Assembly: GCA_027924585.1 (NCBI GenBank)
Contig: BSBM01000753.1
Location: forward strand, 27,058,501-27,122,500
Reading direction: 5' to 3'
Origin: Larix kaempferi
Taxonomy: Eukaryota > Streptophyta > Pinopsida > Pinales > Pinaceae
DNA: 64,000 nt
In this document: positions 22,663-33,495 of the stretch, one piece after another
Layout of the letters: each line of letters begins with the position of its first letter
Position numbering within the stretch: position 1 is the first letter of the stretch
The notes under the pieces: model-generated
Databases searched by the model: none
Told to the model about the DNA's origin: nothing
What the model saw: only the letters and a program-made list of their open reading frames with translations
Translations under genes and position numbers: made by a program

Positions 22663-24217
22663 CCTGGTTGCGCTGGTTGTTTCTGTGTTGGGTTTGGTTG
22701 TGCTGTGTGTACACTTTCCCTTGAGCAGTGGGAGGATTTTGGTTCACCGCAGGTGCGGGAGCAGGTTGTGGTGGATAATAATCCTGTGGGGCTGGAAGTG
22801 GACCTGTTACCTGCTGGGGTTGTTGGTAACCCTGAGCTATTGGAGGTGTTGGGCTAGCTGTATCATCTTGCTGTGGATAGTACACTGGTTGAGGTGCGGC
22901 TGGGGGGGCGTATGCAGGTGGTGCATGACCAAAGCACTGAGGTGGACATGAAGGTCCGTGGGTATGGTGGTGATGTGCCATGGGAGCATATGAATTGGTT
23001 GCTCCAAATTGAGATGTAGCCCGTGAAAGGTCGGGACCATGGCTAGGATGTGCAATGGAAAAGGGTTGGGGATGCGGGGTAATACGACCAATGATTCCAT
23101 CTGCGGCATGGGATGCCCCCGGCGCATCATGTTGGGATGAATCAGCTCGAGGGGCGTCCGGTATAATGGTATACAGATAACCCAACTGGGCGTAAATGAG
23201 GTCAAACTGTTGGGATTTGAGGATGGCCTCTTCTTCAAACTGGGGTCGTTCGGATGCCACATCCTTCGCAATGAGAGGGAGGAGGGATTTTAGAAACCAA
23301 TCTAAGAAGATACGGTCGTCTAACTTGATTTTGCAGAGGCTTCGACGTCGACGCCATTCATGAATGTGGTCAGTGATGTGGGTGGCCGTGTTCTGTCTGC
23401 AAGACAGTAGGATCTCGACTCCCGCATCATAGCGGACAGGTAACTGGAAGAACTGCAGAAAGGTCGAGGCAAGGGAGGTAAAGGTGGCATGGGTCCCATG
23501 GGGCTGCTCGATATACCACTTAGCTGCAGAGCCAGTGAAGGTGCACTATAACAGACGGAGGCGGACAGAGTCGTCCACTATAGAGTTGGAGGAACACCAT
23601 AGATGGAAGGACATAATATGGTTCTGGGGGTCTTCACTTGCCTTGCCCTCAAACTTAGGGATGTCGGAGGGGAGTTTGGTGGGCATATGAGGCCACGCAG
23701 GGTCGTGTCTGATAGGGTCATTGGTGAGCCTGGCTAAGTCTGGTAAGTTCAGACTCGCCATGTAAGGTAAGGTAGCAGATGGATGTGGCGTAGTGACCGG
23801 GACATGACTAGTCATGATGGTATGATGTAGTGGTCCAGTAGCCCGTAAGGGTATACTAGGTATTGAAGGTATGTGTCCTCCAACAGCTGTGGTCTGGTAT
23901 GGACCAGCGTTTCCAAGTGCAACATGGGTTACACCGGGGTTAGGAATAGTAGTGGTGATTCCTCGAATCTGGGTTGTGGTAATCAGAGGGGGTGTGACCC
24001 CTATGTTAGGCATACCCATAACAGGTGGTGGCCCTGTGTTGGGAATTCCTATAACAGGAGGTGTCCCTGTGTTGGGCATTCCTAAAGGTGGAGTGTCCAC
24101 CATATTAGGCATACCTAGGGGGGTGGTGGTTTCCATGGATGGCACCGCAGTAGAAGGGTCTGTGGATGTATCTCCTATGGTGCTGGTAAAAAGTGGGTCG
24201 AATTGTGTTCCAGCCAT
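22241..24217 (-). pseudogene. gag of the nested element
   Basis: Gag forms the particle that packages element RNA. I start it at ATG 24217 (MAGTQFDPLF). An N-terminal region at about 24120-23990 has repeated GMPNxGTPPV-type units of about 12 residues. The Retrotrans_gag core follows, with LPSDIPKFEGKASEDPQNHI near 23640 and AAKWYIEQPHG near 23510. A proline/glutamine-rich stretch and a knuckle CSICEVYGHYTHACP near 22480 come next. A single TAG at 23546 (expected Gln) breaks an otherwise open frame of about 650 codons. Only the TAG and the later +1 offset prevent a full gag-protease-RNase H polyprotein. Confidence 0.82.
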
Positions 24218-24569
24218 GAGGTTGGTTGGGAGTAATTCGGTAGGGTTTTCGGATTCTGCCTCAGAATCAGAAGTGAAGTGAGGCGTGTCAGAATCGGATG
24301 ACTGTATGGTTGACCGACGATGTGTCGATTCAAGGGATAAGGCTCTACATCGGTGACGTGGAAAGCCAAGTAGACTGAACTTTGGGAGTTCGCCCTGAAG
24401 ACGACGAGAGCGTCTGAAATTCTCAATGGTGAGAAATAAGTTTATGTGTAAAAATCTGTTTTGTGTAAGGTGGTAATGTATAAAAAACTCGAAACCCTAA
24501 TGTAACCAAGGGTGCAAGAAGGGGAGTGAAAAATGAAGGCTCTCAGGCCAAAAAATCAACCTCAAAAAG

Positions 24570-24601
24570 CACTTATTATAGCAGTTGTGCTATAATAAGT
24601 G
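24570..24601. other. Perfect 14-bp hairpin in the gag leader
   Basis: CACTTATTATAGCA (24570-24583) and its exact complement TGCTATAATAAGTG (24588-24601) are separated by GTTG. It lies about 350 bp before the gag ATG in the sense RNA. It could be a packaging, dimerisation or translational element, or a small inserted palindrome. Confidence 0.85.
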
Positions 24602-25755
24602 GAGGGATGCAACAAAAATGGTCAGAATACCAACAGTCAAACAGCTTCTAGAGAAAAGAGGTGTAGCTAGACCAAAGGTGGATTGTATCATGCAAACACC
24701 TAACTAAAAGTATTGTGAATCAACAAACGATATTCTCTGCAAGGTGATGAAATCCAAGTCAGACAATATTGAGTGTTGAATCAACGGCTAGATATCCCCC
24801 TACCGGGAGGGACACCGGGTAATCAATCCTAAAGAATGGCAACTAGGATACTCCGTTCATGACACGTCCAGAAAAGGTAAATCTGCCATTTGGTCCTTTT
24901 ACCGCAATACCCCTATACAAGGATATCCCGAGAACTGGGAATGGTAGCCCTTCGGTTACTGAATGGATTTCGGTATTCCACTCAGGCTTCCGGAACCATC
25001 CTCGTGACTTCAACCCTCCTAGGCCCGAGAGGCCTTCCGATAAACTGGTTATGACCGTGCCAAAAAATACTAGGAGATTTTGGTTCCCTAATGGACAACA
25101 ACTATGTCTCAGATGTAATAATTGAGGGGTGTTATTGGAACACCTATCCCCTCAATACTACCTAGCTACAAAGTTCTTTTAAGTGTTCCCCAAGTGGGGT
25201 TAAAAGTTGGTTGAAGTTAGGGTAATTTTTAAGGCTCAGTTTAAATTAAATGTTTGAGTGGGTGCACGTGTGGTATTTTAAACTGAAATTGAAAAAGTAA
25301 ATGCTTTGTAGAAAATATTCAAAAAACGAAGGATCTTTTGAAAAAGAAAAGCAAATAATAGACTTCTTCAATAAATGGAAATTAAATGCTTTGCAAAAAC
25401 TATTCAAAAAACAAAGGATCTTTTGAAATAGGAAAGCAAATAATATGACTTCTTTAAGAAATAAATGGATTTCTTTTTCAAAAATTGCTATGGGCAAAAT
25501 ATTAAAGAAGTAAATAGCAAAAATGTTTAATCTAGATAAAAAGCAAAATAAATCATTCTTTCAATTTCTGAAAATTTTTAAAAGACTTTTTTAAATGAGC
25601 ATTCTAAATAGTAAAATTTTTCTATGGCTGTAAAAATGCAGGAATTTTTGATACTGTAAAATAGCTTAGTGGGCAGGTAATACAGCAAAAAATTAATTTT
25701 TTAAACGGATTGGCCGAATGGAAAAAATTGGCATCGCGGGTTTTGACAAAACAGC

Positions 25756-25990
25756 CGCAATGGACCGCGCGGGTTTCTATCGCACAGTCGCGATGGGCAG
25801 CGCGGGTTTCAGCCGCGCTGTGCAGCACGGTATTTCGTCACACAGTCGCGATGTGCAGCGCGGAAAAGGTCCGCGAAGCCGCGATGTGCAGTGCGCTAAT
25901 TGGTCGCGAAGCCGCGGTGAACCGCGCGGAAAAGAGCCGCGCAGTCGCGATGAGCCGCGCGACTGTTGGGAAAAAAGCCGCAAGGCGAAA
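25756..25990. repeat. 33-bp GC-rich array next to the 5' LTR of the nested element
   Basis: The CGCGATG core or a one-base variant occurs at 25756, 25789, 25814, 25847, 25880, 25913 and 25946, with a CGCAAGG at 25979. All spacings are 33 bp except 25789-25814, which is 25 bp (an 8-bp deletion). Units contain GCCGCGATGxxCxGCGC words and are partly self-complementary. The period, the core and the preceding (A/G)(C/T)CGCGATG context match the array at 17523-17753. Confidence 0.9.
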
Positions 25991-26177
25991 GCGATACACA
26001 GACGCCGAAAAATGAACCCAAAAATTGAAAATTTCGGGCTGTAAATGGCAATGAAATGGGCCAAGATCTAGAACAGCAATGGATCTGTTGTCTAGGGTGG
26101 CAGATCTATGAATTAAACTAACTAATACAATCAAAAACTAAGATCTAAAGCAAAAGTGAGATCTAAAAATTTGAAAG

Positions 26178-26197
26178 CAGCGGAGTCGCCAAAAAAC
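26178..26197 (-). promoter_or_regulatory. Primer-binding-site position of the nested element
   Basis: Directly inside the 5' LTR, the minus strand reads GTTTTTTGGCGACTCCGCTG. The TGGCGACTCC word is where a tRNA 3' end would pair to prime minus-strand synthesis. I cannot assign the tRNA with confidence. Confidence 0.5.
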
Positions 26198-26914
26198 TGT
26201 TGGCTTGGTTTTGCAACCAAGCTTAGTGCTATGGGCACCTGCTAACTAGTAGTAGCAGTTTCAATATCAAGCAAAAACAATAAACAAAATCTAAATCTAA
26301 ACTAAACTAGCATGTGCATATCATAATAAACTTTTGAATTAAAAAACAAGAACAAGAAAATAGAGAAAATAATTTGTATTGATAATGGGGGCAAGCAAGT
26401 GCTTGCAATAATAATACCTCCAAGTGATGAAGATAGTTGAGAAGCTCCAAGGGTGAGCAGCTCCAAACTCCAAAGGGTCCTTTCTCCAAGGTAGCTACAA
26501 TGGCCAAAAGCTCAAGGGAGATTTTGGCAGCATGAGGATAGGAAGATGGATGGATGTGAAATGAGGAGCCCCTACCACCTTTTTATAGGTTTTGGTGGTG
26601 GGGAATACCATTGTTGTTTTGTGGAAACCAATGGTATTGACCAACATGGTTTAGGTACCTTTTCCCTCCTTTTTCTTTTTTTGAATATTTTTATTATTTT
26701 TATTCCCTTTTTAATATTTTTGGGAATTTTGGACCCTTTTTTAGGGTTTTTTTATGCTTTTTTAGCAAAAATACTCATATTGAGTGGAAAAATGGGTGTA
26801 TTAAGGCCTTTTGGTGACCTTTTGTTGGCTTCAGAGGATCAAATGGTGAAAAAGTGGACAAATGGGTCATGTGAATAGGGAAATGAGCTAGTGAGCACTT
26901 TTTGGGTGTTAACA
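26198..26914 (-). repeat. 5' LTR of the nested PMD element
   Basis: 717 bp, TGTTGG...TTAACA on the plus strand, matching 14069-14785. The sense TATAAAAAGG is at 26578-26587. About a dozen substitutions and two 1-bp indels separate the two LTRs by eye, indicating a fairly recent insertion. Confidence 0.92.
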
Positions 26915-26919
26915 ATTTT
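26915..26919. repeat. Target-site duplication, right copy (ATTTT)
   Basis: Matches 14064-14068 and abuts the terminal CA of the right LTR. Confidence 0.9.
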
Positions 26920-27248
26920 CTGGGCATCATTTTCAAACGAGCTGCAAGCATGGATCTTACGGCTTGCAGAAAAGAAAACCTGTTTTCAAGGAGGAGTTCC
27001 TACAGAGTGGACTCCTGAGCTCACAGTGTAGCTCAAAGCAATAGACATCCCATTGACACGCGCAGTTGATTTTTGGGTCGATCATATGCTAGAAGGCTTC
27101 ATAACAGAATTTGTTGTAGACACACTCAAATCCTATAGCCAAGCAGAAGCACACTTTTTCGGAGGATTCCAAGGTAAGTTGCTGAACAATCTCAGTCTAT
27201 ACATCAAGATGTTGTTAGCTGGGAAAGGTGTTTTAAGAATGCCGTAAT
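26920..27248 (+). pseudogene. 3' part of the upstream ORF of the outer element
   Basis: Continues the frame of 13887-14068 after the nested insertion. It includes WTPELTV, a TAG at 27029, then LTRAVDFWVDHMLEGFITEF and a final TAA at about 27246, 18 bp before the gag ATG. A consensus splice donor AAGGTAAGT at 27171-27179 lies inside it, but no convincing acceptor joins it in frame to gag. The family is not recognised. The position suggests a gag N-terminal extension or an independent leader protein. Confidence 0.5.
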
Positions 27249-27263
27249 ATTTTCAAGTTTGTC

Positions 27264-28964
27264 ATGGTAAACAGTATATTTAGTGATTCTGACGAAGATA
27301 CCCATAATCTTAGAAGTGGTAAGAGATATAAATTTAATAAAAATCTTGGAGGCCCTGGACTCCATATTGATACTGAGATTCCATGTAACCTTGACAACGA
27401 AGCCGCACCACCATTTACCCCTAAGAACCCACTGGTTGCAGAGTCCGCACCACCGTTGTCTCAAAACCCACCCGCTACGCAGCCCACCCCGCAGAATACT
27501 CAGCCTAGTACGTCTATCCCGATAGAACCATTTGTGTTCACTGCACAGAGCCCTTCACAGCAGCCGCGCACTAATTCGGGCACTCCACCACCTAGTAGCA
27601 CAATGGAAAACACAGATATGAAGCTGCCAATATTTAAAGGAACTGGCCTAAAAGACCCTGATCGGCATTGGTTTCTTTGTGAAGCCGTATGGAGTGTAGG
27701 ACAAATCCAGGATGATGTAGTGAAGAGAGCATAGCTCATCACCACTTTCAGGGACATAGCTTTACATTGGTTCATGAAATACTCTACCACACAGCCCAGA
27801 ACCCTCACAGAAATTAAAGCTGTGCTTGTGGCAAAGTTTAAGAAACCCAAATCTCAATCTCAGTGTATAACCGAGTTGAAAGAAATAAAGCAGAAACCGA
27901 CTGAAACGGTTTGGGAGTTTGATCAGAATTTCAAGACCTTATTGGACCAAGTATGATTTGTTATAGCCCCGGAACAGCACAAGGAATGGTTCATTGCTGC
28001 GTTGTTGCCCCATATTAGATTACCATTGATGCAGCAGAAGGTTGAGTCACAAGCAGAGGCCTTGGAGATCGCAATGAAGCTAGAAGCTTCATCGATTGGT
28101 GAGACTAGTTCTGGGATGTCTCAGATCCAGAACTAGCTGACCACCCTGACACTAGAGCTGCAAAGCATGAAGAATGGCAAATACCAAAGGTATGAACCTA
28201 GACATGAGGTCTAGTATACAGGTTGTAAAGGAGAAGGCCATGACCGGGAGCATTGCCCTTTATTCCGCGACTATCTTAATAGTGGTGCGCCCAACCCATT
28301 AAATCAGAATCAAGCCCCATGGTGTGAAATTTGTAGAACTACAGGACACAGACCTAAAGACTGCTATCTTATATAGAAATATGTGAAAACAGATAAAAAT
28401 TTATACTGCAATTTCTATAAATTAGTTGGACATGATGAATCCAACTGTCGAGCATATGAATTAATGAATGAGAGAAAACGAGATATGGACTCAATGAGAG
28501 GCACTGGCTTGTACTACATACAAGAAGATAACCAGCTGAAACAAGAGAATGCACAATATGACCAAGGAGGATACAAAGGTCGTGGTGCTGGATACCGCGG
28601 CAAAGGAAAAAATGTTGGCCCAGCGCAGGGAAGAGGCCGTGGCCAGGTTATTTTCTATAATTTTGGCCATCCAAGTCACGTATCTAGAGATTGTGTTGAC
28701 CCATGCACTACATGCAATTATTGTAAATCATTTGAGCATGTTATTGAAGATTGCCCAGTACTAGAGGTGGAAATGCAGAAAAGAAGACGGACGGATGCAC
28801 CAAACATGAACGTCCAGTGGATCGCAGTAGAGAAAAGACAAGTAGACCCGAGCATCAATGTGGTCATGCATAGTGGCGCTCAGACAGGCCGCGATAGGGA
28901 AGCAGATGCGTCCACGTTGGGGAGACTCATACAAAGCGGTCTCCTCTTGAGACAGAAAGGATAA
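27264..28964 (+). pseudogene. gag of the outer Ty3/Gypsy element
   Basis: Begins at ATG 27264 (MVNSIFSDSDEDTHNLRSGK). A proline-rich N-terminal part is followed by a Retrotrans_gag core, MKLPIFKGTGLKDPDRHW near 27620, ALHWFMKYS at 27765 and TVWEFDQNFKTLL near 27910. Several zinc-knuckle-like segments follow: CEICRTTGHRPKDC near 28330, CNFYKLVGHDESNC near 28410, and CNYCKSFEHVIEDC near 28720. The frame is collinear throughout. It is broken by TAG at 27732, 28134, 28212 and 28374 and by TGA at 27954, and ends at TAA 28964. It lies immediately upstream of protease in another frame. Confidence 0.85.
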
Positions 28965-28969
28965 GGAAA

Positions 28970-29830
28970 TCTCCAGGAAAAATACCTGCTCTCGACCTAC
29001 AAAAGAACAATGAAGTCTTTATCGACTCACGGGATACATTCAGAGAGCCAACAACAGAAACACAGAGGATCCCATTATGCAGTCAACCACCGCATGTTGA
29101 AGACATGCTAGCAGCCTATGACAAAACAAGTATTGCGACGGATGTCAATACCTCCGTTGCACAGTTCCTGCGAAGCTGCATGAAGTTACTAAAAAGTGAA
29201 AATGCCATAGTAGAGCTGCAGAAGCTCATAAACTAGTATGAGCCGTAGACCGGAACAGAGACTTCCGATAGCGCAATACATCACATAAGGAAGCATAAAA
29301 GAACAGGCTGAGAAATGAGGCTTACCGCACAGATAGGAGATTTTGAAATGGATGAAGTCATCCTCGATATGGGATTCGAGGTAAATGTCTTAACTAAGCA
29401 GACATGGCAGCAGATGGGTCGACCAAAGTTGTCATGGTCACCTATCCAGTTGAGAATGGCTAACCAAGAGAAAGTCATATCATTTGGCCGGTTAGCTAAC
29501 GTGATAGTCGACATTGATGGAGTCCAAAGTCATACAGACTTTGAAGTTATCTAGATTGTGGATGATAGTCAGCCTTTTCCTGCACTGCTAGGAATTGACT
29601 GGGCTATGGATAACTTGGCTAATATCAACTTAAAGACAAAGAAGATGATATTTGAAGGAAAGCATCTTAGGGTCATCGCACCGTTGGATCCTGCAGATGG
29701 TGACAGATACAGCAAGTCGATTCAGGAGGAATCCAAGGCTCAAGACTTGGACAGACTATACCATCTCACAGCGAACCAGGAAGATTACATCAATCCTACC
29801 GCAGATGGTACACTCAGCTAGAGATGTGAC
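28970..29830 (+). pseudogene. Retropepsin region of the outer element
   Basis: Opens in the +2 frame after gag with a helical spacer (SVAQFLRSCMKLLKSEN near 29170). The aspartic-protease block is MDEVILDMGFEVNVLTKQTW near 29350-29405, in which DMG stands where D(T/S)G is usual. The second block PALLGIDWAMDN is near 29580. In-frame TAG at 29234, 29246, 29552 and 29819 and TGA at 29309 break it. The frame continues into the second gag-like domain and RT, so protease to RNase H was one polyprotein. Confidence 0.75.
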
Positions 29831-30670
29831 AGCTCCCGCGTCTCTGATTCGGAGGCAGGGCTGGAAAATTGGCAAAGCCGGATGCATGAAGTATCAGCAA
29901 GAAGGTGCGCGCAGGTTACGAAATCACTGTGCTGGATCGGGAAGGAGGTAAGTCCTATCCCCACATGTGATGGTTATGCTAATGTTTATACTTTCATCCA
30001 AGAATAAACTGCAGCTATTGCAGATGAGCACAGATTACCAACATTGGATATGGCACTGCGTGACACACCCACCAGATGGTGGAATGCGCACAAGTAGACA
30101 TTGAGCACTTGGGATCAATGCAGAATTCAGATGCAGATTCGGTTTGCTGACCAGGTTACCTTACCCTTTGGAAAGTATAATGGACAGACAGATCCTAGTC
30201 AACACATTGAAGTCTGTTCACAAGCATGGGCAGAAAGGCCACACATAGAATGGGTGCATTTATTTGTACACACGCTGGAGGATGACATTCCAAAGAAATG
30301 GTACCTAGACCTGGAGTTGCACAGAGAAACCACTGATTGGGAAATGTTGACTGCAAACTTCCAAAGGGACTTCAGCTTCCAGGATGAGAACCTACTGATC
30401 CATGAGGCATTGCAGATAATTAAGGAATGCATATTCAGGGAGGACTGTCCTCACAAAAATATGACATTGCAGGAATTCTTTGAGGTAGATCACATTCCCG
30501 TGAACCTACAGTAGAAATGGAAGGAACATGAAGAACACTTTATCGAGTGTTACAACCTAGCTGAGGACATCGATGATAGAAATGAAGACAATGACGATGA
30601 TCCACGCAACATAAACATACCAGAATCGAAGGGTGCGCATGATGTAGAAGGACCTCTGTTAGAAATCCTA
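29831..30670 (+). pseudogene. Second gag-like domain between protease and RT
   Basis: Same frame as protease and RT. The segment FADQVTLPFGKYNGQTDPSQ at about 30143, then WVHLFVHTLEDDIPKKWY near 30250-30303 and WEMLTANFQRDFSF near 30340, has the pattern of a Retrotrans_gag core: PF...Y.G..DP..H, a conserved K-W-Y and a W..L...F. It is distinct in sequence from the gag at 27.6 kb. Breaks are TAA 30005, TAG 30095 and TAG 30512. Its presence downstream of protease is unusual. It may be a lineage feature of this family. Confidence 0.6.
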
Positions 30671-32383
30671 GATATGAGCGGACCAGTAAAAACACAGAAG
30701 GTGAATATTGGCACAAAAGAAGAACCGAAGTTCGCAGTAATTGGAGATTATTGGGACGATCAGACTGTTGCAGAGATCGCAGACACCTTGCATGAATATC
30801 AGGAGCTGTTTTTGAAAAAATTCATAGAAATGAAAGGAATTCTGGGAGACCTAGGAGTCATGAAAATACCCTTGAAGCCAGGCAAAAAGCCTGTGAACCA
30901 GAGACTGTACAGACTAAATCCGCGCTACAAGGAAAGAGTACGTGCAGAGTTGGATAAGATGCCTGAAGCAAAAATCATTAAACCTGTCGAAGAATCTGAG
31001 TGGATTAGTCCCATGGTCGTTCAAGACAAGAAAACGAAGGGTGAGATCGGGATTTGTGTGGATCTCAGAAAACTAAATTACGCTTCTATGCACGACCCAT
31101 TCCCCACTCCTTTTACAGATGAAGTGCTTGATAATGTTGGAGGGAATGAGGTCTATTCCTTTACTGATGGTTTCTCCAAATATCATTAGATAAGGATTGA
31201 TCCAGCAGACAAGCATAAGACGAATTTTGCTACAGAATGGGGGTCGTTCCAGTACATACTAATTCCTTTTGGCCTGAAGAACGCACCTAACATATTTTCC
31301 AGAGTGGTCGTCGCAGCATTCAAAGAGTTTATGCATAAGTTTCTCGAAGCCTATTTTGATGATTGGACTATGTTTGGTCTATTGAAGAACCACTGTGCGA
31401 ACCTCAGAATGATGCTTGAGAAGTGTCAACAGCATCAAATCTCTTTAAATCTAAATAAGTGTATTTTTTGTGTTCCTTATGGGATCCTACTTGGGCACAT
31501 TCTTTGTAAGCAAGGACTGATGGTGGACCCTACAAAGATTGCCATTATTGTGAATTTACCAACACCATCTTCAGTCAAGATGTTGCGCTCTACCTTAGGT
31601 CATACTAGATACTATAGGAAATTTATAAAGGGTTATGCACAGATAACCGCAGCAATGGAAAAGCTGCTAAAGAAAGACACACAATTCATTTGGAACGCGG
31701 ATTGCAAACAAGGTTTTGATACACTAAAAGAAAAGATTGTGACTGCGCCGATTCTAGTTTTTCCAGATTGGACGAAGCCATTTCACGTCCATGTTGATGC
31801 ATCATGCATTGCTTTGGAAATCGTATTAGCTTATCCAGGAGAAGGAGGTATTGACCACCCTATTGCATTCTCGAGTAGGAAGCTCTCAATAGTAGAGAAG
31901 AACTATACTACTACTGAGAGGGAAGGCCTTGCAATGGTATATTCCCTACAGAAATTCAGGCATTACTTGCTCAGTGCGCACTTCCTTATGTTCACTGACC
32001 ATTCTGCGTTGAAGTACTTGGTCAATAAGCCAGTGTTAGGGGGGTGCATATGCAGATGGCTACTGCTGTTCCAGGAATATGACTTTGAGATTGTTGTTAA
32101 GCCAGGTAGACTAAACTTGGGACCTAATCATTTGTCAAGGATTGAGTCAGGAGAGGAGCCGACGAACATTGAAGATAATCTGCCTGATGTGCAGTTATTT
32201 GCTATACAGGTTGCCAATGATTATTATACGGATATCATTAATTTTCTGACAACAAGGCTGGCACCGCAGGAATTATCTATCCAGCAGAAGAAGCAGCAAG
32301 TGCTGCGCGTCGCAGACTTCACTATAATTGCAGGTCAGTTATACAACTCAGACCGGATGAAGTCCTGTGCAGATGCGTACTAG
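30671..32383 (+). pseudogene. Reverse transcriptase and RNase H of the outer element
   Basis: RT lead-in YQELFLKKFIEMKGILGDLG near 30800 is followed by ERVRAELDKMPEAKIIKPVE, then VDLRKLN near 31060 and FPTPFTDEVLD. The catalytic YFDD is at 31352-31363, with Phe at the second position. YLDD-to-RNase H spacing is normal, with ILLGHILCKQGL and LGHTRYYRKFIKGYAQI. Ty3 RNase H has HVHVDASCIALEIVL near 31790 and REGLAMVYSLQKFRHYLL. A single TAG at 31187 replaces the Gln of the conserved YHQIRI motif. A 1-bp frameshift near 32350 leads into integrase. Confidence 0.92.
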
Positions 32384-33495
32384 ATCATGAGAAACCATTT
32401 ATTCTACCAGATGCACATTCAGGGGTCGCGGGAGGTCACTATGCAGGAAGGGCCACTGCGCAGAAGATATTGCGCACAGGGCTATGGTGGCCCACGATCC
32501 ACAAAGATTCCAAAGAATACTGCAGGAACTGTGATGTCTGTCAAAGGATAGGGAAACCTTCACGAAGAGATGAGATGCCATTAAACCCGCAATTGACCTT
32601 GCAGGCATTTGAGAAATGGGCAATTGATTTTGTGGGTCCTATAAACCCACCAGGAAAAAGAACTGGTGCAAGGTATATTATTACTGCTACTGATTACCTC
32701 ACTAGATGGGCGGAAGCAAAGCCAGTAAAGGACTGCAGTGCCAGTACTACTACACAGTTCATTTTCGAAGACATATTGCCAAGATTTGGTTGTTCGAAGA
32801 TTTTGATGAGTGACCAAGGTACTCATTTTTTGAACAAAACCATTGAGGCACTTACAGAGGAATTCCACATTCGTCATCAGCACAGTACTATATATCATCC
32901 ACAGGTGAATGGAACTGTAGAGGCTTTCAATAAAATATTGGAGAACACACTGACTAAGGTCTGCAACGTAAATAGAGATGATTGGGATCTGCGTGTCTCT
33001 TCTATGTTATGGGCATATAGGACTACATGCAAGAAATTGACATGACATACACCTTTTTGGTTGGCTTATGGGAAGGAGGCTATAATGCCAATGGAATATA
33101 TTGTCGCTAGTTTGAGGATCGTTGCGTTCACAGGAATTGCAGACCGTGCAGCATTAGAAGAAAGGTTTCTACACCTCGTTGGGTTGGAGGAAGATCGCTT
33201 CATTGCCGGCTTCCACCAGCAAGTTCAGAAAGACCGTGAGAAAGCTTGGCATGATCGCCATATAAAGAACAAGTGCTTCCAAGTAGGTGACCTAGTCCTC
33301 CTGTGTGATAGAAAATTCATGAAGTTTCCTGTTAAATTTAAGATGCATTGGCTTGGTCCATATACTGTGATACATGTTACTAACACTGGTGCAGTCCAGT
33401 TAGCCAATTTAGCTAGCGATATCCTACTAACTTTGATAAATGGAAGCAGCTTAAAGTTGTACCATGACAGGCTTGCCTCGCAGAACCCTGAATGA
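32352..33495 (+). pseudogene. Integrase of the outer element
   Basis: The zinc-binding H-H-C-C lies around 32415-32545 ([11 protein letters not shown] ... CRNCDVCQ). The core has AIDFVGP near 32620, SDQGTHFL near 32810 and NGTVEAFNK near 32910, giving the D-D-E triad. The C-terminal SH3-like part VGDLVLLCDRKF is near 33285, with WLGPYTVIH. A TGA at 33043 interrupts it (expected Gly or Arg) and the frame ends with TGA at 33493. No chromodomain follows. It is in the frame offset by 1 from RT owing to a small indel. Confidence 0.9.

Larger units (their letters stand above)
24427..26177 (-). other. Leader region of the nested element
   Basis: This is the non-coding sequence between the 5' LTR/PBS and the gag start in minus sense, about 1.75 kb. 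It holds the perfect hairpin at 24570-24601, an 85-bp imperfect duplication at about 25301-25470 (ATGCTTTG at 25301 and 25386, AAAGGATCTTTTGAAA in both units) and the 33-bp array at 25756-25990. No protein domain was recognised. Confidence 0.6.
14069..26914 (-). mobile_element. Non-autonomous LTR retrotransposon carrying an antisense plant mobile domain gene
   Basis: Two 717-bp LTRs (14069-14785 and 26198-26914) differ at about a dozen sites plus two small indels by eye, and are flanked by ATTTT duplications. The minus strand is the genomic sense: a sense TATAAAAAGG lies in the LTR, a purine-rich tract precedes the 14785 LTR, and gag-protease-RNase H read leftwards. The RT core and integrase are absent. 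On the plus strand, convergent with pol, is a PMD gene (17.43-19.20 kb). Tandem arrays occur at 16.57-17.17, 17.52-17.74, 19.40-19.58 and 25.76-25.99 kb. It is best described as a defective or non-autonomous Ty3/Gypsy derivative mobilised in trans. PMDs are known in plant host genes (MAIN/MAIL family) and in transposons. Confidence 0.88.

Noticed and set aside
22373-22951. Plus-strand frame of 192 codons opposite gag
   Set aside because: It is a shadow of the Pro/Gln-rich gag on the other strand, without domain or start context.
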